A DNA stretch of 55,403 nt from assembly GCA_016292145.1 (NCBI GenBank), contig JAEFBA010000006.1, forward strand, positions 1 through 55,403, in the 5' to 3' direction. Positions 9,772 through 18,709 of this stretch are shown piece by piece. The number at the start of each line of letters is the position of its first letter. Within the stretch, counting starts at the first letter, position 1. The notes under the pieces were generated by a model, which searched no databases, was not told the DNA's origin, and saw nothing but the letters and a program-made list of their open reading frames with translations. Source of the stretch: Saccharofermentans sp. (lineage in GTDB: Bacteria > Bacillota > Clostridia > Saccharofermentanales > Saccharofermentanaceae). The position numbers and the translations under genes are program-made.

Positions 9772-10113
9772 ATGACTTCTGAGAACAGAAAATTATCCAC
9801 TGCACTATGCGGCATTTCGACTGCGCTCATGGTTATCAGCTGCCTGATATCTCCTGCCGGAATGATTATGTGGTTCGGAGCGGCAACGGAGTATCCGCAG
9901 GATGTTCCGTTGATGGACAAAGCGGTAATATTTGTAATTGCTGGCGGGATAGCCATATTTTCCGGTCTGATCCTAGGCATCATAGCTAAGATAAAGAACC
10001 GTCAGAGCAAATGGGCAGTAGTGTGTATTGTTTTGACAAGCATCTTTCTATTTATAGGCGTGATAGCGGCGTTCTTTTTCATATGGGCGGCAAGCCAATA
10101 CCACTATCAGTAA
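9772..10113 (+). CDS. small membrane protein (113 aa)
   Basis: AAAGGAAA lies 6 bases before the ATG. Three hydrophobic segments (about residues 10-32, 48-70 and 82-104) make up nearly the whole protein. It follows the giant exported protein by 36 bp and is probably the last gene of that operon. The general build resembles small DUF4190-like membrane proteins, but I cannot assign a family. It is convergent with the next gene. Confidence 0.75.
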   Translation: MTSENRKLSTALCGISTALMVISCLISPAGMIMWFGAATEYPQDVPLMDKAVIFVIAGGIAIFSGLILGIIAKIKNRQSKWAVVCIVLTSIFLFIGVIAAFFFIWAASQYHYQ

Positions 10114-10126
10114 GTTAATAACGGAA

Positions 10127-10630
10127 TCATTCGCTGTCTGCTATGACCACATCGACAGGTATCTTGCTCTGTTCAGCGCCGTCACTTGAATAGTTTACGA
10201 TGAGTGCAGTCATTCCTGTCTTGGCTTTCCTGTAAGTAAAGCCGGAGACTATATGGACGGATTCCTCGTTATTGGGGTATATAACACGTAATTTGTATTC
10301 GGTATGATATTTCGTGCGGGTGCAGGAACGGTCTTTCACCATGCTTGTAATGACGGTGTACTTGCTGTCTTTTATGATCTTGTATCTGTCCATATCAGAC
10401 AGAAAACAACCTAACGAGATAATGAGAACCACCGCTGATGCAATGATAAAGCCGGCGGCATACTGAAACCCGTCTATGACGGCATAGATTCCTGTTGCCG
10501 TAAGTCCGCATCCGATGATGGCGAAAATAACGCCTGTCAGGATATCTTTGCGCCTGAAATGTCTGATGAAGCTCAGTACGGCATCGTGCTCCTGAGGAGC
10601 CGGTTTTCTGGCAAATGAGTATGTGTCCAT
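10127..10630 (-). CDS. two-pass membrane protein, unknown function
   Basis: 167 residues from ATG 10630, which has GGTGGGA just upstream; a longer start at 10663 would add 11 residues but has no ribosome site. Two adjacent hydrophobic segments (about 30-52 and 58-80 in the shorter form) are followed by a soluble C-terminal domain of about 85 residues, rich in beta-strand character and containing RTKYHTEYKLRVIYPN. The build resembles DUF3592-type proteins, which have one membrane hairpin and a beta domain, but this is only suggestive. It is only 13 bp from the convergent small membrane gene. Confidence 0.7.
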   Translation of the reverse strand: MDTYSFARKPAPQEHDAVLSFIRHFRRKDILTGVIFAIIGCGLTATGIYAVIDGFQYAAGFIIASAVVLIISLGCFLSDMDRYKIIKDSKYTVITSMVKDRSCTRTKYHTEYKLRVIYPNNEESVHIVSGFTYRKAKTGMTALIVNYSSDGAEQSKIPVDVVIADSE

Positions 10631-10726
10631 AGATCCCACCAACAAAAAACGAAGCAAAGGCATAAACCGGACAATAAACGTATACAGTTAAACAATAGCG
10701 TCAATCGATACTAACGTCAACTTGTG

Positions 10727-10760
10727 AAAAAAAACGCGACTCCCTACGGCGCCGCGTTTT
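10727..10760 (-). terminator. rho-independent terminator of the GT2 gene
   Basis: On the minus strand the stem AAAACGCG / CGCGTTTT (10753-10760 with 10731-10738) is followed by an unbroken run of eight T. It lies just after the stop of the glycosyltransferase at 10768. Confidence 0.85.
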
Positions 10761-10767
10761 CCTAATA

Positions 10768-12078
10768 TCAAGATATCTTCCTGCTCGTTTCTCTTTGCGC
10801 GAATTCAGCACTGAGAGAAGATGTGGTGGCTTTGTGCTGAATCGGTTTCCAACCGGGGTTAACGAAGAGGGCTGCAAATGCGATTGGAATATATGTGAGC
10901 ATAAAGAGCGGGAAGGAGAATACTGAGAAGATCTTCCTGGCTGTGCCCGCGTGAATGTTCTTCCATTCCGTGATGAGCGTGATTACGCCGAGCGCGAAAA
11001 GCATGGCGCATGCGTTGAATACTGTCTCGCCCATTGACCAGAGTGCGATCATGATGTCGTTTCCTGTTACCGCGCCGATGATGCCGTATGCGAGGTTGCA
11101 TAAGATCGAGAGGGCGGTAAGGATGAATGCGGGCATGATGTTCATCGTCATATCGAATGCAGAGAAATTACCGTGGAACATCTCGTAGGTCAGGTCTTTA
11201 CCATACTTCTGGAAGACCTGGAGGTAGCCTCTTGCCCAGCGCATACGCTGAGTTACGGACTGCTTCAACGATGTGGGCTGCTCGTCGTAGAAGACTGCGG
11301 ACCTGCAGAAGGCGATCTTTCTGCCCTTACATACGCGGTTGATCGTGAACTCGATGTCCTCTGTAAGGAGGTGGAACGGCCAGCCGCCGATATCCTCAAG
11401 AACGCTGTCAGAGAAGAAGAAGCCTGTGCCGGAGATAGCGGCAGAAGCACCGAGTCTGTAGCGTGAATAGTTGAGATACATTGATTCACGGAGGAACCAG
11501 AGACCGTAGCCTGAGCTGATCCAGTTGTCGCCGTAATTTTTAGCTGCACGGTAAGATGTGATCGCGTCGTTGCCGGCGAGATGGCACTTGTGCATTTCCT
11601 CGATATAATTAGGTGACAGAATGTTGTCTGCGTCGAAAACAAAGTATCCGTCAAAACCCAGCGGGTAATCGAACTTGATGTGCTTTAAGAGCATCTCGAT
11701 AGCATAACCCTTGCCGATGTATTTCGTGGATTTTCTTGTGTAAGCGACTGCGCCGTGGTCGACAGCGACACCGTATGTGTTATCGGTGCAGTTGTCCGCC
11801 ATTACGAAGGTCGTGATCTCGCCCTTATAGGTCTGGTTGTTGATCGAGTCGATGAGCTGTCCGATTACGTTCTCTTCGTTGCGTGCGCTGATGAGAACAG
11901 CGTAACGCTTGAGGTGTCTCTCGCAAAGCTCGTTGTCAGCATCCGGTCTTGTGTTCTTCATATGTCTCTTGTCACGGCTCTGGAACCAGAGTGATACCGG
12001 CACGTAGAGAAATTGATATGAATAGCAGACCGCGAAGATCGCTGTGATGATGAAATTAATGATTCTTATCGTTTCCAT
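10768..12078 (-). CDS. membrane GT2 family (BcsA/NodC-like) glycosyltransferase
   Basis: 436 residues from ATG 12078, which has GGGGAG 8 bases upstream; a TTG start at 12099 is less likely. An N-terminal membrane segment (about 6-28) precedes a GT-A domain with the nucleotide-binding region LISARNEEN, the metal-binding DAD in VFDADN, TED as the catalytic base region and QRMRW as the QxxRW motif of processive enzymes. Three or more membrane segments follow. These features predict polymerisation of a sugar nucleotide into a surface polysaccharide with coupled export. No other polysaccharide genes are beside it. It has its own terminator and is monocistronic. Acceptor and sugar cannot be told from sequence. 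Confidence 0.9.
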   Translation of the reverse strand: METIRIINFIITAIFAVCYSYQFLYVPVSLWFQSRDKRHMKNTRPDADNELCERHLKRYAVLISARNEENVIGQLIDSINNQTYKGEITTFVMADNCTDNTYGVAVDHGAVAYTRKSTKYIGKGYAIEMLLKHIKFDYPLGFDGYFVFDADNILSPNYIEEMHKCHLAGNDAITSYRAAKNYGDNWISSGYGLWFLRESMYLNYSRYRLGASAAISGTGFFFSDSVLEDIGGWPFHLLTEDIEFTINRVCKGRKIAFCRSAVFYDEQPTSLKQSVTQRMRWARGYLQVFQKYGKDLTYEMFHGNFSAFDMTMNIMPAFILTALSILCNLAYGIIGAVTGNDIMIALWSMGETVFNACAMLFALGVITLITEWKNIHAGTARKIFSVFSFPLFMLTYIPIAFAALFVNPGWKPIQHKATTSSLSAEFAQRETSRKIS

Positions 12079-12137
12079 AGTCTTGTCTCCCCGCGACAAT
12101 TATTGCACAGACTTTATTAAAATGAAGTGTCGAAAAC

Positions 12138-12154
12138 CTTAAGATTTTCTTAAG
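12138..12154. promoter_or_regulatory. two CTTAAG boxes 11 bp apart upstream of the GT2 gene
   Basis: CTTAAG at 12138-12143 and again at 12149-12154 lie 60-75 bp upstream of the glycosyltransferase start. Direct repeats with 11-bp phasing are typical of OmpR/PhoB-family response regulator boxes. Each box is itself palindromic, so orientation is ambiguous. No regulator gene is adjacent. The rest of the 12079-12444 gap holds one promoter for the macro-domain gene and nothing else I can assign. Confidence 0.4.
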
Positions 12155-12352
12155 AATGAGGCAATTTTTCGTGCAGAATGAAGCGTAACGTTACAATTGT
12201 GTTTCACGATATGCCCCAAAAGCCCGATTTTACTGCGTTTGCTGTTTCCGGCACTTTCCTTCATGCCAATAGTTTAGATTTAGTTAAGATTTCGCTCCAT
12301 TCATTCTGCTTACCAATTTCTTACATGTTTGTCACTTTTAGAAAGGCATTTT

Positions 12353-12382
12353 TTGAATGTGCGGGCATGCGAGGGATATAAT
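12353..12382 (+). promoter_or_regulatory. promoter of the macro-domain gene
   Basis: TTGAAT (12353-12358), an 18-bp spacer and TATAAT (12377-12382) lie about 60 bp upstream of the start codon. A short inverted repeat GTGAC-TTAC-GTCAC (12404-12417) falls just downstream of the expected start of transcription and could be an operator. Confidence 0.6.
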
Positions 12383-12444
12383 ATATGGGTCAAGGAAATT
12401 TTAGTGACTTACGTCACGTTGAATATATGCAAAAAAGGTGAGAT

Positions 12445-13632
12445 ATGGCTTTTCAGATCGTACGAAATGACATCACGAAGATAACGGCAGACGCTATCGT
12501 AAATACGGCTAATCCGGAACCCACGTTCATGGCAGGAACGGACGCTGCGGTATACATGGCTGCAGGCGCGGAAAAGCTCCTTGAAGCGCGCAGTAAGATA
12601 GGCCCGATAGAAGAAGGTGAAGTGGCTGTAACGCCCGCCTTCGGCCTTAATGCAAAATACATATTCCACACTGTGGGACCCGTATGGCAGGGAGGCGGAA
12701 ATAACGAGAAAGAGACCGTCAGGAAATGCTATGAGAACTGCCTTAAAAAAGCAGTCGAACTTAACATCGAGAGCATCGCGTTTCCGCTTATCTCAACAGG
12801 TGTTTACGGCTTTCCAAAAGCGGATGCGCTCATCATAGCAACATCAGTATTCAGCGAGTTTCTTTCAGATCATGAGCTTGATATTACGCTTGCTGTTTTC
12901 GATAACGAGTCATTCGAATTATCAGGAAAGATCTTTGCCGGCGTCAACGAATATATTGACGAGCATTATGTTGAAGACAAGTCCTTGGAAGAGTATGGAA
13001 CATATGCGGCTGCAGTGAGCGGAGCATCGTATAATGCCGCAGGCTTTGGAATGGCAAGTGACGAAGCTATAGATGCCTGCGAAGCTGTGGAAGAAGAGGC
13101 TGTGGAAGCGCCTGCAAAAGCTCGTGAGAAGCCGCGTTTTGCTGACCGTTTAAGGGGCGTAAGAGGCAAGCGCAGCCACATGCGAGATGATGTTCTCAAA
13201 TCCGTTGAAATGCCGCCTCCGCCGGTATCTGCAGAAGCCATGGCAAAGGCTCCGGCACCTAAGAAGAGGTCACTTGACGATGTTGTAAAGAATATTACGG
13301 AGACATGGTCTGAGAGCCTTCTGCGCCTTATCGACGAGAAGGGCTATACCGATGTCGAAGTGTACAAGCGCGCGAATGTCGACAGGAAGCATTTCTCGAA
13401 GATCAGGAGCGACAAGGATTACCTTCCGAAGAAGAAGACAGCCCTTGCATTTGCGCTGGCATTAAGGCTCAATATCGATGAGGCAAAAGACTTCCTGGGC
13501 CGCGCGGGATTTGCATTCTCTCCGTCGAGCAAGACCGATGTTATCGTGCAGTATTTTATCGAGAACGAAGTCTACAATATCATGACGATCAACCTTGCGT
13601 TGTACGAACATGACGAGCCGCTGCTGGGCTGA
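12445..13632 (+). CDS. macro-domain protein with conserved C-terminal helical domain
   Basis: 395 residues; AAAAAGGTGAG precedes the ATG. Residues 1-165 are a macro domain (IVNTANPEP for ADP-ribose binding, the loop region AGTDAAVYMAAG and STGVYGFP). Macro domains bind or remove ADP-ribose, or handle O-acetyl-ADP-ribose. The usual GGGVDGAI-type loop is altered here, so catalytic activity is uncertain. An Ala/Glu-rich linker (about 180-275) leads to a C-terminal domain of about 105 residues with a pattern (LLRLIDEKG, RKHFSKIRS, FALALRLN, FLGRAGFAFS) that recurs in Clostridia proteins both alone and fused. It resembles a helix-turn-helix fold of the XRE kind, with no proven role. It has its own promoter and is convergent with the next gene. 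Confidence 0.85.
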   Translation: MAFQIVRNDITKITADAIVNTANPEPTFMAGTDAAVYMAAGAEKLLEARSKIGPIEEGEVAVTPAFGLNAKYIFHTVGPVWQGGGNNEKETVRKCYENCLKKAVELNIESIAFPLISTGVYGFPKADALIIATSVFSEFLSDHELDITLAVFDNESFELSGKIFAGVNEYIDEHYVEDKSLEEYGTYAAAVSGASYNAAGFGMASDEAIDACEAVEEEAVEAPAKAREKPRFADRLRGVRGKRSHMRDDVLKSVEMPPPPVSAEAMAKAPAPKKRSLDDVVKNITETWSESLLRLIDEKGYTDVEVYKRANVDRKHFSKIRSDKDYLPKKKTALAFALALRLNIDEAKDFLGRAGFAFSPSSKTDVIVQYFIENEVYNIMTINLALYEHDEPLLG

Positions 13633-13681
13633 TCAGAAACTGTATTTCCGGATTTTGAAGAAGGAATAGGAGCTCTTATTC

Positions 13682-16042
13682 TCAGCCGTTCTTCCCGGCA
13701 AGATATGTCCTGATCCTTTCGTTTATTACCGGAACGGATTGTCCCAATGTTTTCTTGCTTCCGAAGTAAGGGGTAAGCTCTTCACGGAGTATCAGTGCAA
13801 CAGTAGGATCGCATCTGTAAACCGCCTCTGCAGAACGGATGATCTCCTCGAAGTTCTGGATATCCAGCTGCCTTGCATTTATAGCCGCTCCCATACTGCG
13901 CAGGTCATCCCCGGAGAAGCCCATATCGACGTACTGCTTTCTCCTTGCGTTGAAGTTATTCATCTGTTCTTTGGACGACTCGTTATATGCATTGAGATTC
14001 ACAGGGATGGCAAGGCCTGTCTTCGCATAGCCCAGCTGCACCTCGTCGGATAAAAGGAGCTTGATGAATGACACGCATGCAGCCTTGTTTTTCGATGCTG
14101 ACGATACGGCGATCGAGCCTGTCACATTGATATAGGGCCCCGTTGCATCTTCGGCAGGAAGACCGAGAACAACGGTGTCGATATCCTGCGTGTTAACGTA
14201 TGCGAAATAAGAACCGGTGTTGCTGAACGTATAAGTTACCGCGTGCATGTTGTCATCGATCGGATTTACGGTGTCCTGCGGGTATTCGGCAGGTGATGAA
14301 TAGTGGGTAACTCCGTTAATGAACGTTGCCAGATCTTTGAATTTATGCTCGTTGAAATCAGGCACGTAGCCTGCATATACATATTCGTTTTTCTGAAGGC
14401 CGTAGCATAAGAGGAAGTAGTTGACAGGGTCTGATGCGACGGGATCATTGCCGTTGCATACCGACGATACGAACTTTCCGTATTCGCCGTAAGTAAAGCC
14501 CTTCTGCCTCTCGCGTATAAAAGCCGAATCGCAGACGATACCCGATACCCGGAATGACAGCGGTACGGAATAGAGATTTCCTGCTGTTTTCGATGCCTCG
14601 AAAACATTACTGAATGCCCCGTCGCAAGTGATGTCATCTGTCAGCGGAGCAAATAGCATGCCTTCGAAAGATGATGAGAACTCCGCGCCGTTCATGATGA
14701 GATCCGGTCCTTCGCCTGCCTGAATATCAGCCTTCAGCTGATCGAAGACGGCCTGCTGCGCCTTAAGGCTGATCGTCTTCAGGTCAGTATCGGTGCCGTC
14801 ATCCTTAAAGCCCGAGAGATAATATCTTGAATCGAATACGATGCGGTATTCCGCATTCTCGGAATTGAACCTGCATACCGCTTCTGCAGTGGTGTAATCA
14901 AGGCGGTCAAACGAAGCGAGCTTAAGCTCGGTCTTATCCTTATTCGGGTCTTCTGCTGCCTTCTCGAGGATAATGATCTTCATCATCTTCCCGCTGTCAT
15001 TGTAGTTCTCGCTGTAAATGCCGCCGCCGAATACAAATCTGTCGTTCTCACAGCTGTAGAGTTTCATTCTGCTGAGAAGATACAGGTTCGCGCCGCACCT
15101 GTCGTAATCCAAGATCCTCTCGGTCTTCTTCCCGCCAAAATCTGCTGCGCTAAGACCGTCTTCATCTGCTGTGGTAACACCGGTATTTCCCGTATAAGAA
15201 GCGCTGAAGATGGTATCGGTATCGCAAAGCCAGCTTAAGTCTTCTTCGAACTTCTCATAAGTGGCGGTTCTTAGGTCAATGATGAAATATCCGTTGATGC
15301 TCCCGGTCGTGGAAGATGACTTCATGTAGGGAAGAAGGATCTTCGCGTCACCCAGATCGAGCATCGGGAACAGCTTCTGCCAGTTGATATCAGAGGACGT
15401 GAATGAGATCGTCTTTGATCTTTTGCCTTCGTACACGATATCCAGATCCATGCAGTTGATATCGTATTTGCCGAAAGCAAACGCGCTGTATCCGCCGGAG
15501 CTTATGTAGCTCATGAGAAATTCGGATGACAGCTGTCTGTCGTATGAATTTACTATCCTTCCCGATTCGGGATCGAAAAATCCGATCGTGCAGTTACTGC
15601 CGCTTTTGCCGGCAGACCAGTCCCACGGTATAACGACATTATCTCCTGCGATACCGGGCACGGATGACATGCTGACCGCACCCTGCTTTGAGAGCCCCAG
15701 ATTTCTTAAGTTGTAAGTGTTTAAATGCTTTCCGTCGAGATCGTAGACCTCAAGCGTATCGCCCTGATAGGGAGCAGGGTCATCATGTTCGTAATCAAAA
15801 TCATTGGGATACGGCCTGGCATAATTGACATGGACAATCGCCTTGTCCTTGATTATCCCGACAAAGTCAGCGTTGAGCGCATTATATTCGGAGCTGTCAT
15901 AAGGAAGCCTGATATCTATGGTCTTTGAATCGAACCAGGCATTTTTGTCCTTGTCAGGATCCTCTTTTTTCTTACAGCCGGCGGCTCCGAGCATAAAAGC
16001 AAATGCCAGAAGCAGCGCTGCGGCCTTCTTAGCGTGTAACAC
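13682..16042 (-). CDS. solute-binding-like lipoprotein with N-terminal propeller-like region (copy A)
   Basis: 786 residues from a GTG start; GAGGGATGG lies 9 bases upstream and no in-frame ATG is suitable. A lipobox ends at Cys23 (LGAAGC), so the mature protein should be lipid-anchored outside the membrane. The first half (about 45-370) is beta-rich with repeated YDLDG and DYDR patches, which suggests a propeller. The second half (about 385-780) looks like a family 1 extracellular solute-binding protein, starting at the motif LDYTTAEAV and ending in a helical segment. No ABC permease or ATPase is nearby. It is a clear paralogue of the next gene upstream, 120 bp away. Ligand unknown; a sensor or scavenger role is possible. 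Confidence 0.8.
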   Translation of the reverse strand: MLHAKKAAALLLAFAFMLGAAGCKKKEDPDKDKNAWFDSKTIDIRLPYDSSEYNALNADFVGIIKDKAIVHVNYARPYPNDFDYEHDDPAPYQGDTLEVYDLDGKHLNTYNLRNLGLSKQGAVSMSSVPGIAGDNVVIPWDWSAGKSGSNCTIGFFDPESGRIVNSYDRQLSSEFLMSYISSGGYSAFAFGKYDINCMDLDIVYEGKRSKTISFTSSDINWQKLFPMLDLGDAKILLPYMKSSSTTGSINGYFIIDLRTATYEKFEEDLSWLCDTDTIFSASYTGNTGVTTADEDGLSAADFGGKKTERILDYDRCGANLYLLSRMKLYSCENDRFVFGGGIYSENYNDSGKMMKIIILEKAAEDPNKDKTELKLASFDRLDYTTAEAVCRFNSENAEYRIVFDSRYYLSGFKDDGTDTDLKTISLKAQQAVFDQLKADIQAGEGPDLIMNGAEFSSSFEGMLFAPLTDDITCDGAFSNVFEASKTAGNLYSVPLSFRVSGIVCDSAFIRERQKGFTYGEYGKFVSSVCNGNDPVASDPVNYFLLCYGLQKNEYVYAGYVPDFNEHKFKDLATFINGVTHYSSPAEYPQDTVNPIDDNMHAVTYTFSNTGSYFAYVNTQDIDTVVLGLPAEDATGPYINVTGSIAVSSASKNKAACVSFIKLLLSDEVQLGYAKTGLAIPVNLNAYNESSKEQMNNFNARRKQYVDMGFSGDDLRSMGAAINARQLDIQNFEEIIRSAEAVYRCDPTVALILREELTPYFGSKKTLGQSVPVINERIRTYLAGKNG

Positions 16043-16162
16043 CGAGAACTACCATCCCTCAAGTAATATGCTCAATTATTATACAATATCAGGTATATTT
16101 TAAGGAGTTGGTAGGGCAAAAGCGTGTGAGATGCAGTAAAGACGGGGCTTTAACCGTGCCTA

Positions 16163-18499
16163 TCACCCTGTCCTCTCGGACAGATAAGTTTTTGTCCTGT
16201 CGCTCATTATCCTGATGACTTCATCAAGAGATTTCTGTCCGGCGAAGTATGCCGGCATCTCTTCGCGGATTATCAGTTCTACCGCCGGATCGCGCCTGCC
16301 GGCAACCTCTGCTGATCTTATAAGGTCTTCGAACTTTTTGATCATGCTCTCATCCGCTTCGCTTATGGCGTTCATATTAACGAGATCCTGCCGGCTGAAT
16401 CCGAAATCGATATATTTCTGCCTCTCCCTGTTGTACTGCTCCATTTCTGTTTTCGAGGACTCTTCGAAAGCGGCACAGTTGACCGGAATGCTGTAAATGG
16501 ACTTCGAATATGAGAGTTCCGTATCTTTTGACAGAAGGAGCTTTATGAATTCGAGACACCCGTCTTTGTTCTTGGAGGCAGCTGACACGGAAACGGAATT
16601 GACAACCTCGACCGAAGGCCCGACGGCATTGTAAGACGGCTGGCCCAGCAGGACGGGATCATGGGCTTTGTGATCTATGTATCCGAAATATGTGGAAGCT
16701 GAGGAAAAGTCCTGATATATTGCGCGGACATCCTCACTGATCGTAACGAAATTGAACGAATCTTCAGTTTCCGGTTCCGGAATGTAATTGACATTCGCGT
16801 TTACATATTCGGCAAGTGCCCTGAACGCGGGAGAATCGTAGTCCGGAGCGCCTTCGTTGTTCAGGAATACATTTGAAGCCGAGCTGAAGTTTTGAATAAA
16901 ATAATCAGTCTTATCCATCGCCCAGAGATCGTCCCCGTTGCAGACGTCTTTTACGAATTTCTTGTATTCGTCGAAAGTGAATCCCTTCCGGTCCGCACCG
17001 GCATTTGACCTGTCGGTAACGATACCGGAAACCTGGAAAGTCAGCGGCACGCTGTAGAGTCTGCCGCCTGTCTTGCATGCATCGAAGATGTTTCCGAAAT
17101 AACCGTCTTTGGAGATATCGCCGGAAAGGTCCATATAGAGCTTGGATTCGATCATGGACGTAAACGGCATGGCATTCATTACGATATCCGGTCCCTCGCC
17201 CGACAGGATATCGACCCTCAGCTTGTCCGCCAATGCGGCCTGTGCCTTAAGGACTCCTTCAGGAGAAGTATCGTTTATGTCTTTGTAGTAAGACTGGTAG
17301 TAATCCGGATCATAAGAAATGTGATAGAAATCACTGTTCATATTGAACCTGTAGACGGCTTCGGCAGTCGTGTAGTCCAACGAATCAAAGCTTGCGAATT
17401 TAAGCTCTGTCTTGCCTTCGGCCGGATCCTTATCAGATTTCTCGAGAACAATTATCTTTATAGGCATCGACGTCTTCATATAGTTCTCGATCATGTACCT
17501 GCCTGCAAATACATATCTGTTGTTGCCGGCGCTGTAGAGCTTAAACTGCTTCAGAAGATAGAGATTTACATTGCATCTGTCATAGTCCAGGATCCGGGAA
17601 GTCTTTTTAGCTCCGAAGTCGACCGCAAAAAGGCCGTCCTCATCAGAGGAAGTAATGCCAAGACCATCCACGGAAGATACAGTGCACAGTGTCATGTAGT
17701 CTCCGCACCACATAAGATCGTCGCCTGATTTGGAGGCGGAAGCCGATTTCAGGTCAACGCGGTAATAATCCATGCTGCCCCACGAAGAGCTTATGATGTA
17801 AGGCACGGCAATCGTTCCGTTTCCCGTATCTATCATGGGGATCCCGGTGCTCCATTCGATATCAGTGCCATTGAGCGTGAGATTTTTTGATGCACCGTCC
17901 TTATCTATTATCTCAAGAAACAGATCGCTGTTGTTCTCGTATTTAGTGTATGAGATGACCGTATAATCTCCGGCGGTGACGGCATCTCTCATATGCAGTT
18001 CGGGACCGGGAAGCTTGTGTGTTTCAGCGATCTTCCCTGACTCGATATCGAAAAAAGCGAGACCGGAATCGTGCCCGGCAGAGTTTTCATAAGACTCATA
18101 CGGGATAATGACTTTGTCCTTTGTTGCCCTGATATTGCCGGTATAAAAACCCGGAAGCCCGATCTCATTGAGATTGTAGGATTTCAGGAGCTTGCCGTCC
18201 AAGTCATAGAGATCCAGAGCATTTCCCTGATAAAGGAACGGATCGTCCTTGCTGTAATCGAAATCCTTAGGAAAATCCTTGGAGTAGAACACATTAACGA
18301 CGGCCTTATCATTAATTATTCCGACAAGCTCCGTCTCTAAAGTCTCGTATTCCTCTTCTTTGTATGGAAGCTCGAGATCAATATCCTTCGCATCGTACCA
18401 GGCGCCGTCGCCCTTGGCGTTCTTTTTCGCGCATCCTGCAAAACCAATAACCATAGACAGCACCAATAAAAGTGCCGTCATCCTGACGGTGTTTCTCAT
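16163..18499 (-). CDS. solute-binding-like lipoprotein with N-terminal propeller-like region (copy B)
   Basis: 778 residues; a GGGGAGGT stretch lies close upstream of ATG 18499. The lipobox ends at Cys23 (IGFAGC). It matches copy A through the whole length: WYDAKDIDLELPY against WFDSKTIDIRLPY at the start, LDYTTAEAV in the middle, and RDPAVELIIREE against CDPTVALILREE near the end. The tandem arrangement points to gene duplication followed by divergence. Like copy A it has a beta-rich N-terminal half and a solute-binding-like C-terminal half, with no transporter genes adjacent. It probably starts the transcript that includes copy A. Confidence 0.8.
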   Translation of the reverse strand: MRNTVRMTALLLVLSMVIGFAGCAKKNAKGDGAWYDAKDIDLELPYKEEEYETLETELVGIINDKAVVNVFYSKDFPKDFDYSKDDPFLYQGNALDLYDLDGKLLKSYNLNEIGLPGFYTGNIRATKDKVIIPYESYENSAGHDSGLAFFDIESGKIAETHKLPGPELHMRDAVTAGDYTVISYTKYENNSDLFLEIIDKDGASKNLTLNGTDIEWSTGIPMIDTGNGTIAVPYIISSSWGSMDYYRVDLKSASASKSGDDLMWCGDYMTLCTVSSVDGLGITSSDEDGLFAVDFGAKKTSRILDYDRCNVNLYLLKQFKLYSAGNNRYVFAGRYMIENYMKTSMPIKIIVLEKSDKDPAEGKTELKFASFDSLDYTTAEAVYRFNMNSDFYHISYDPDYYQSYYKDINDTSPEGVLKAQAALADKLRVDILSGEGPDIVMNAMPFTSMIESKLYMDLSGDISKDGYFGNIFDACKTGGRLYSVPLTFQVSGIVTDRSNAGADRKGFTFDEYKKFVKDVCNGDDLWAMDKTDYFIQNFSSASNVFLNNEGAPDYDSPAFRALAEYVNANVNYIPEPETEDSFNFVTISEDVRAIYQDFSSASTYFGYIDHKAHDPVLLGQPSYNAVGPSVEVVNSVSVSAASKNKDGCLEFIKLLLSKDTELSYSKSIYSIPVNCAAFEESSKTEMEQYNRERQKYIDFGFSRQDLVNMNAISEADESMIKKFEDLIRSAEVAGRRDPAVELIIREEMPAYFAGQKSLDEVIRIMSDRTKTYLSERTG

Positions 18500-18709
18500 A
18501 TTCCCAATTACCTCCCCACAAAGTAACTTAATGATATTCTAAACCATAGCTCTCCGGAATGCCTTAAATAACTCTTAAATCCCAGCCGGCTGCCGTCTTT
18601 CCAAATGTCGCTTCCCGGGCGACCTCTCCCCATGCCCGGCTCATTATACTGAGCTCAAGATCAAACAGCTGCTGACGGAATAACTGCAGCGGAAAGCGAG
18701 GAAAAGAAA

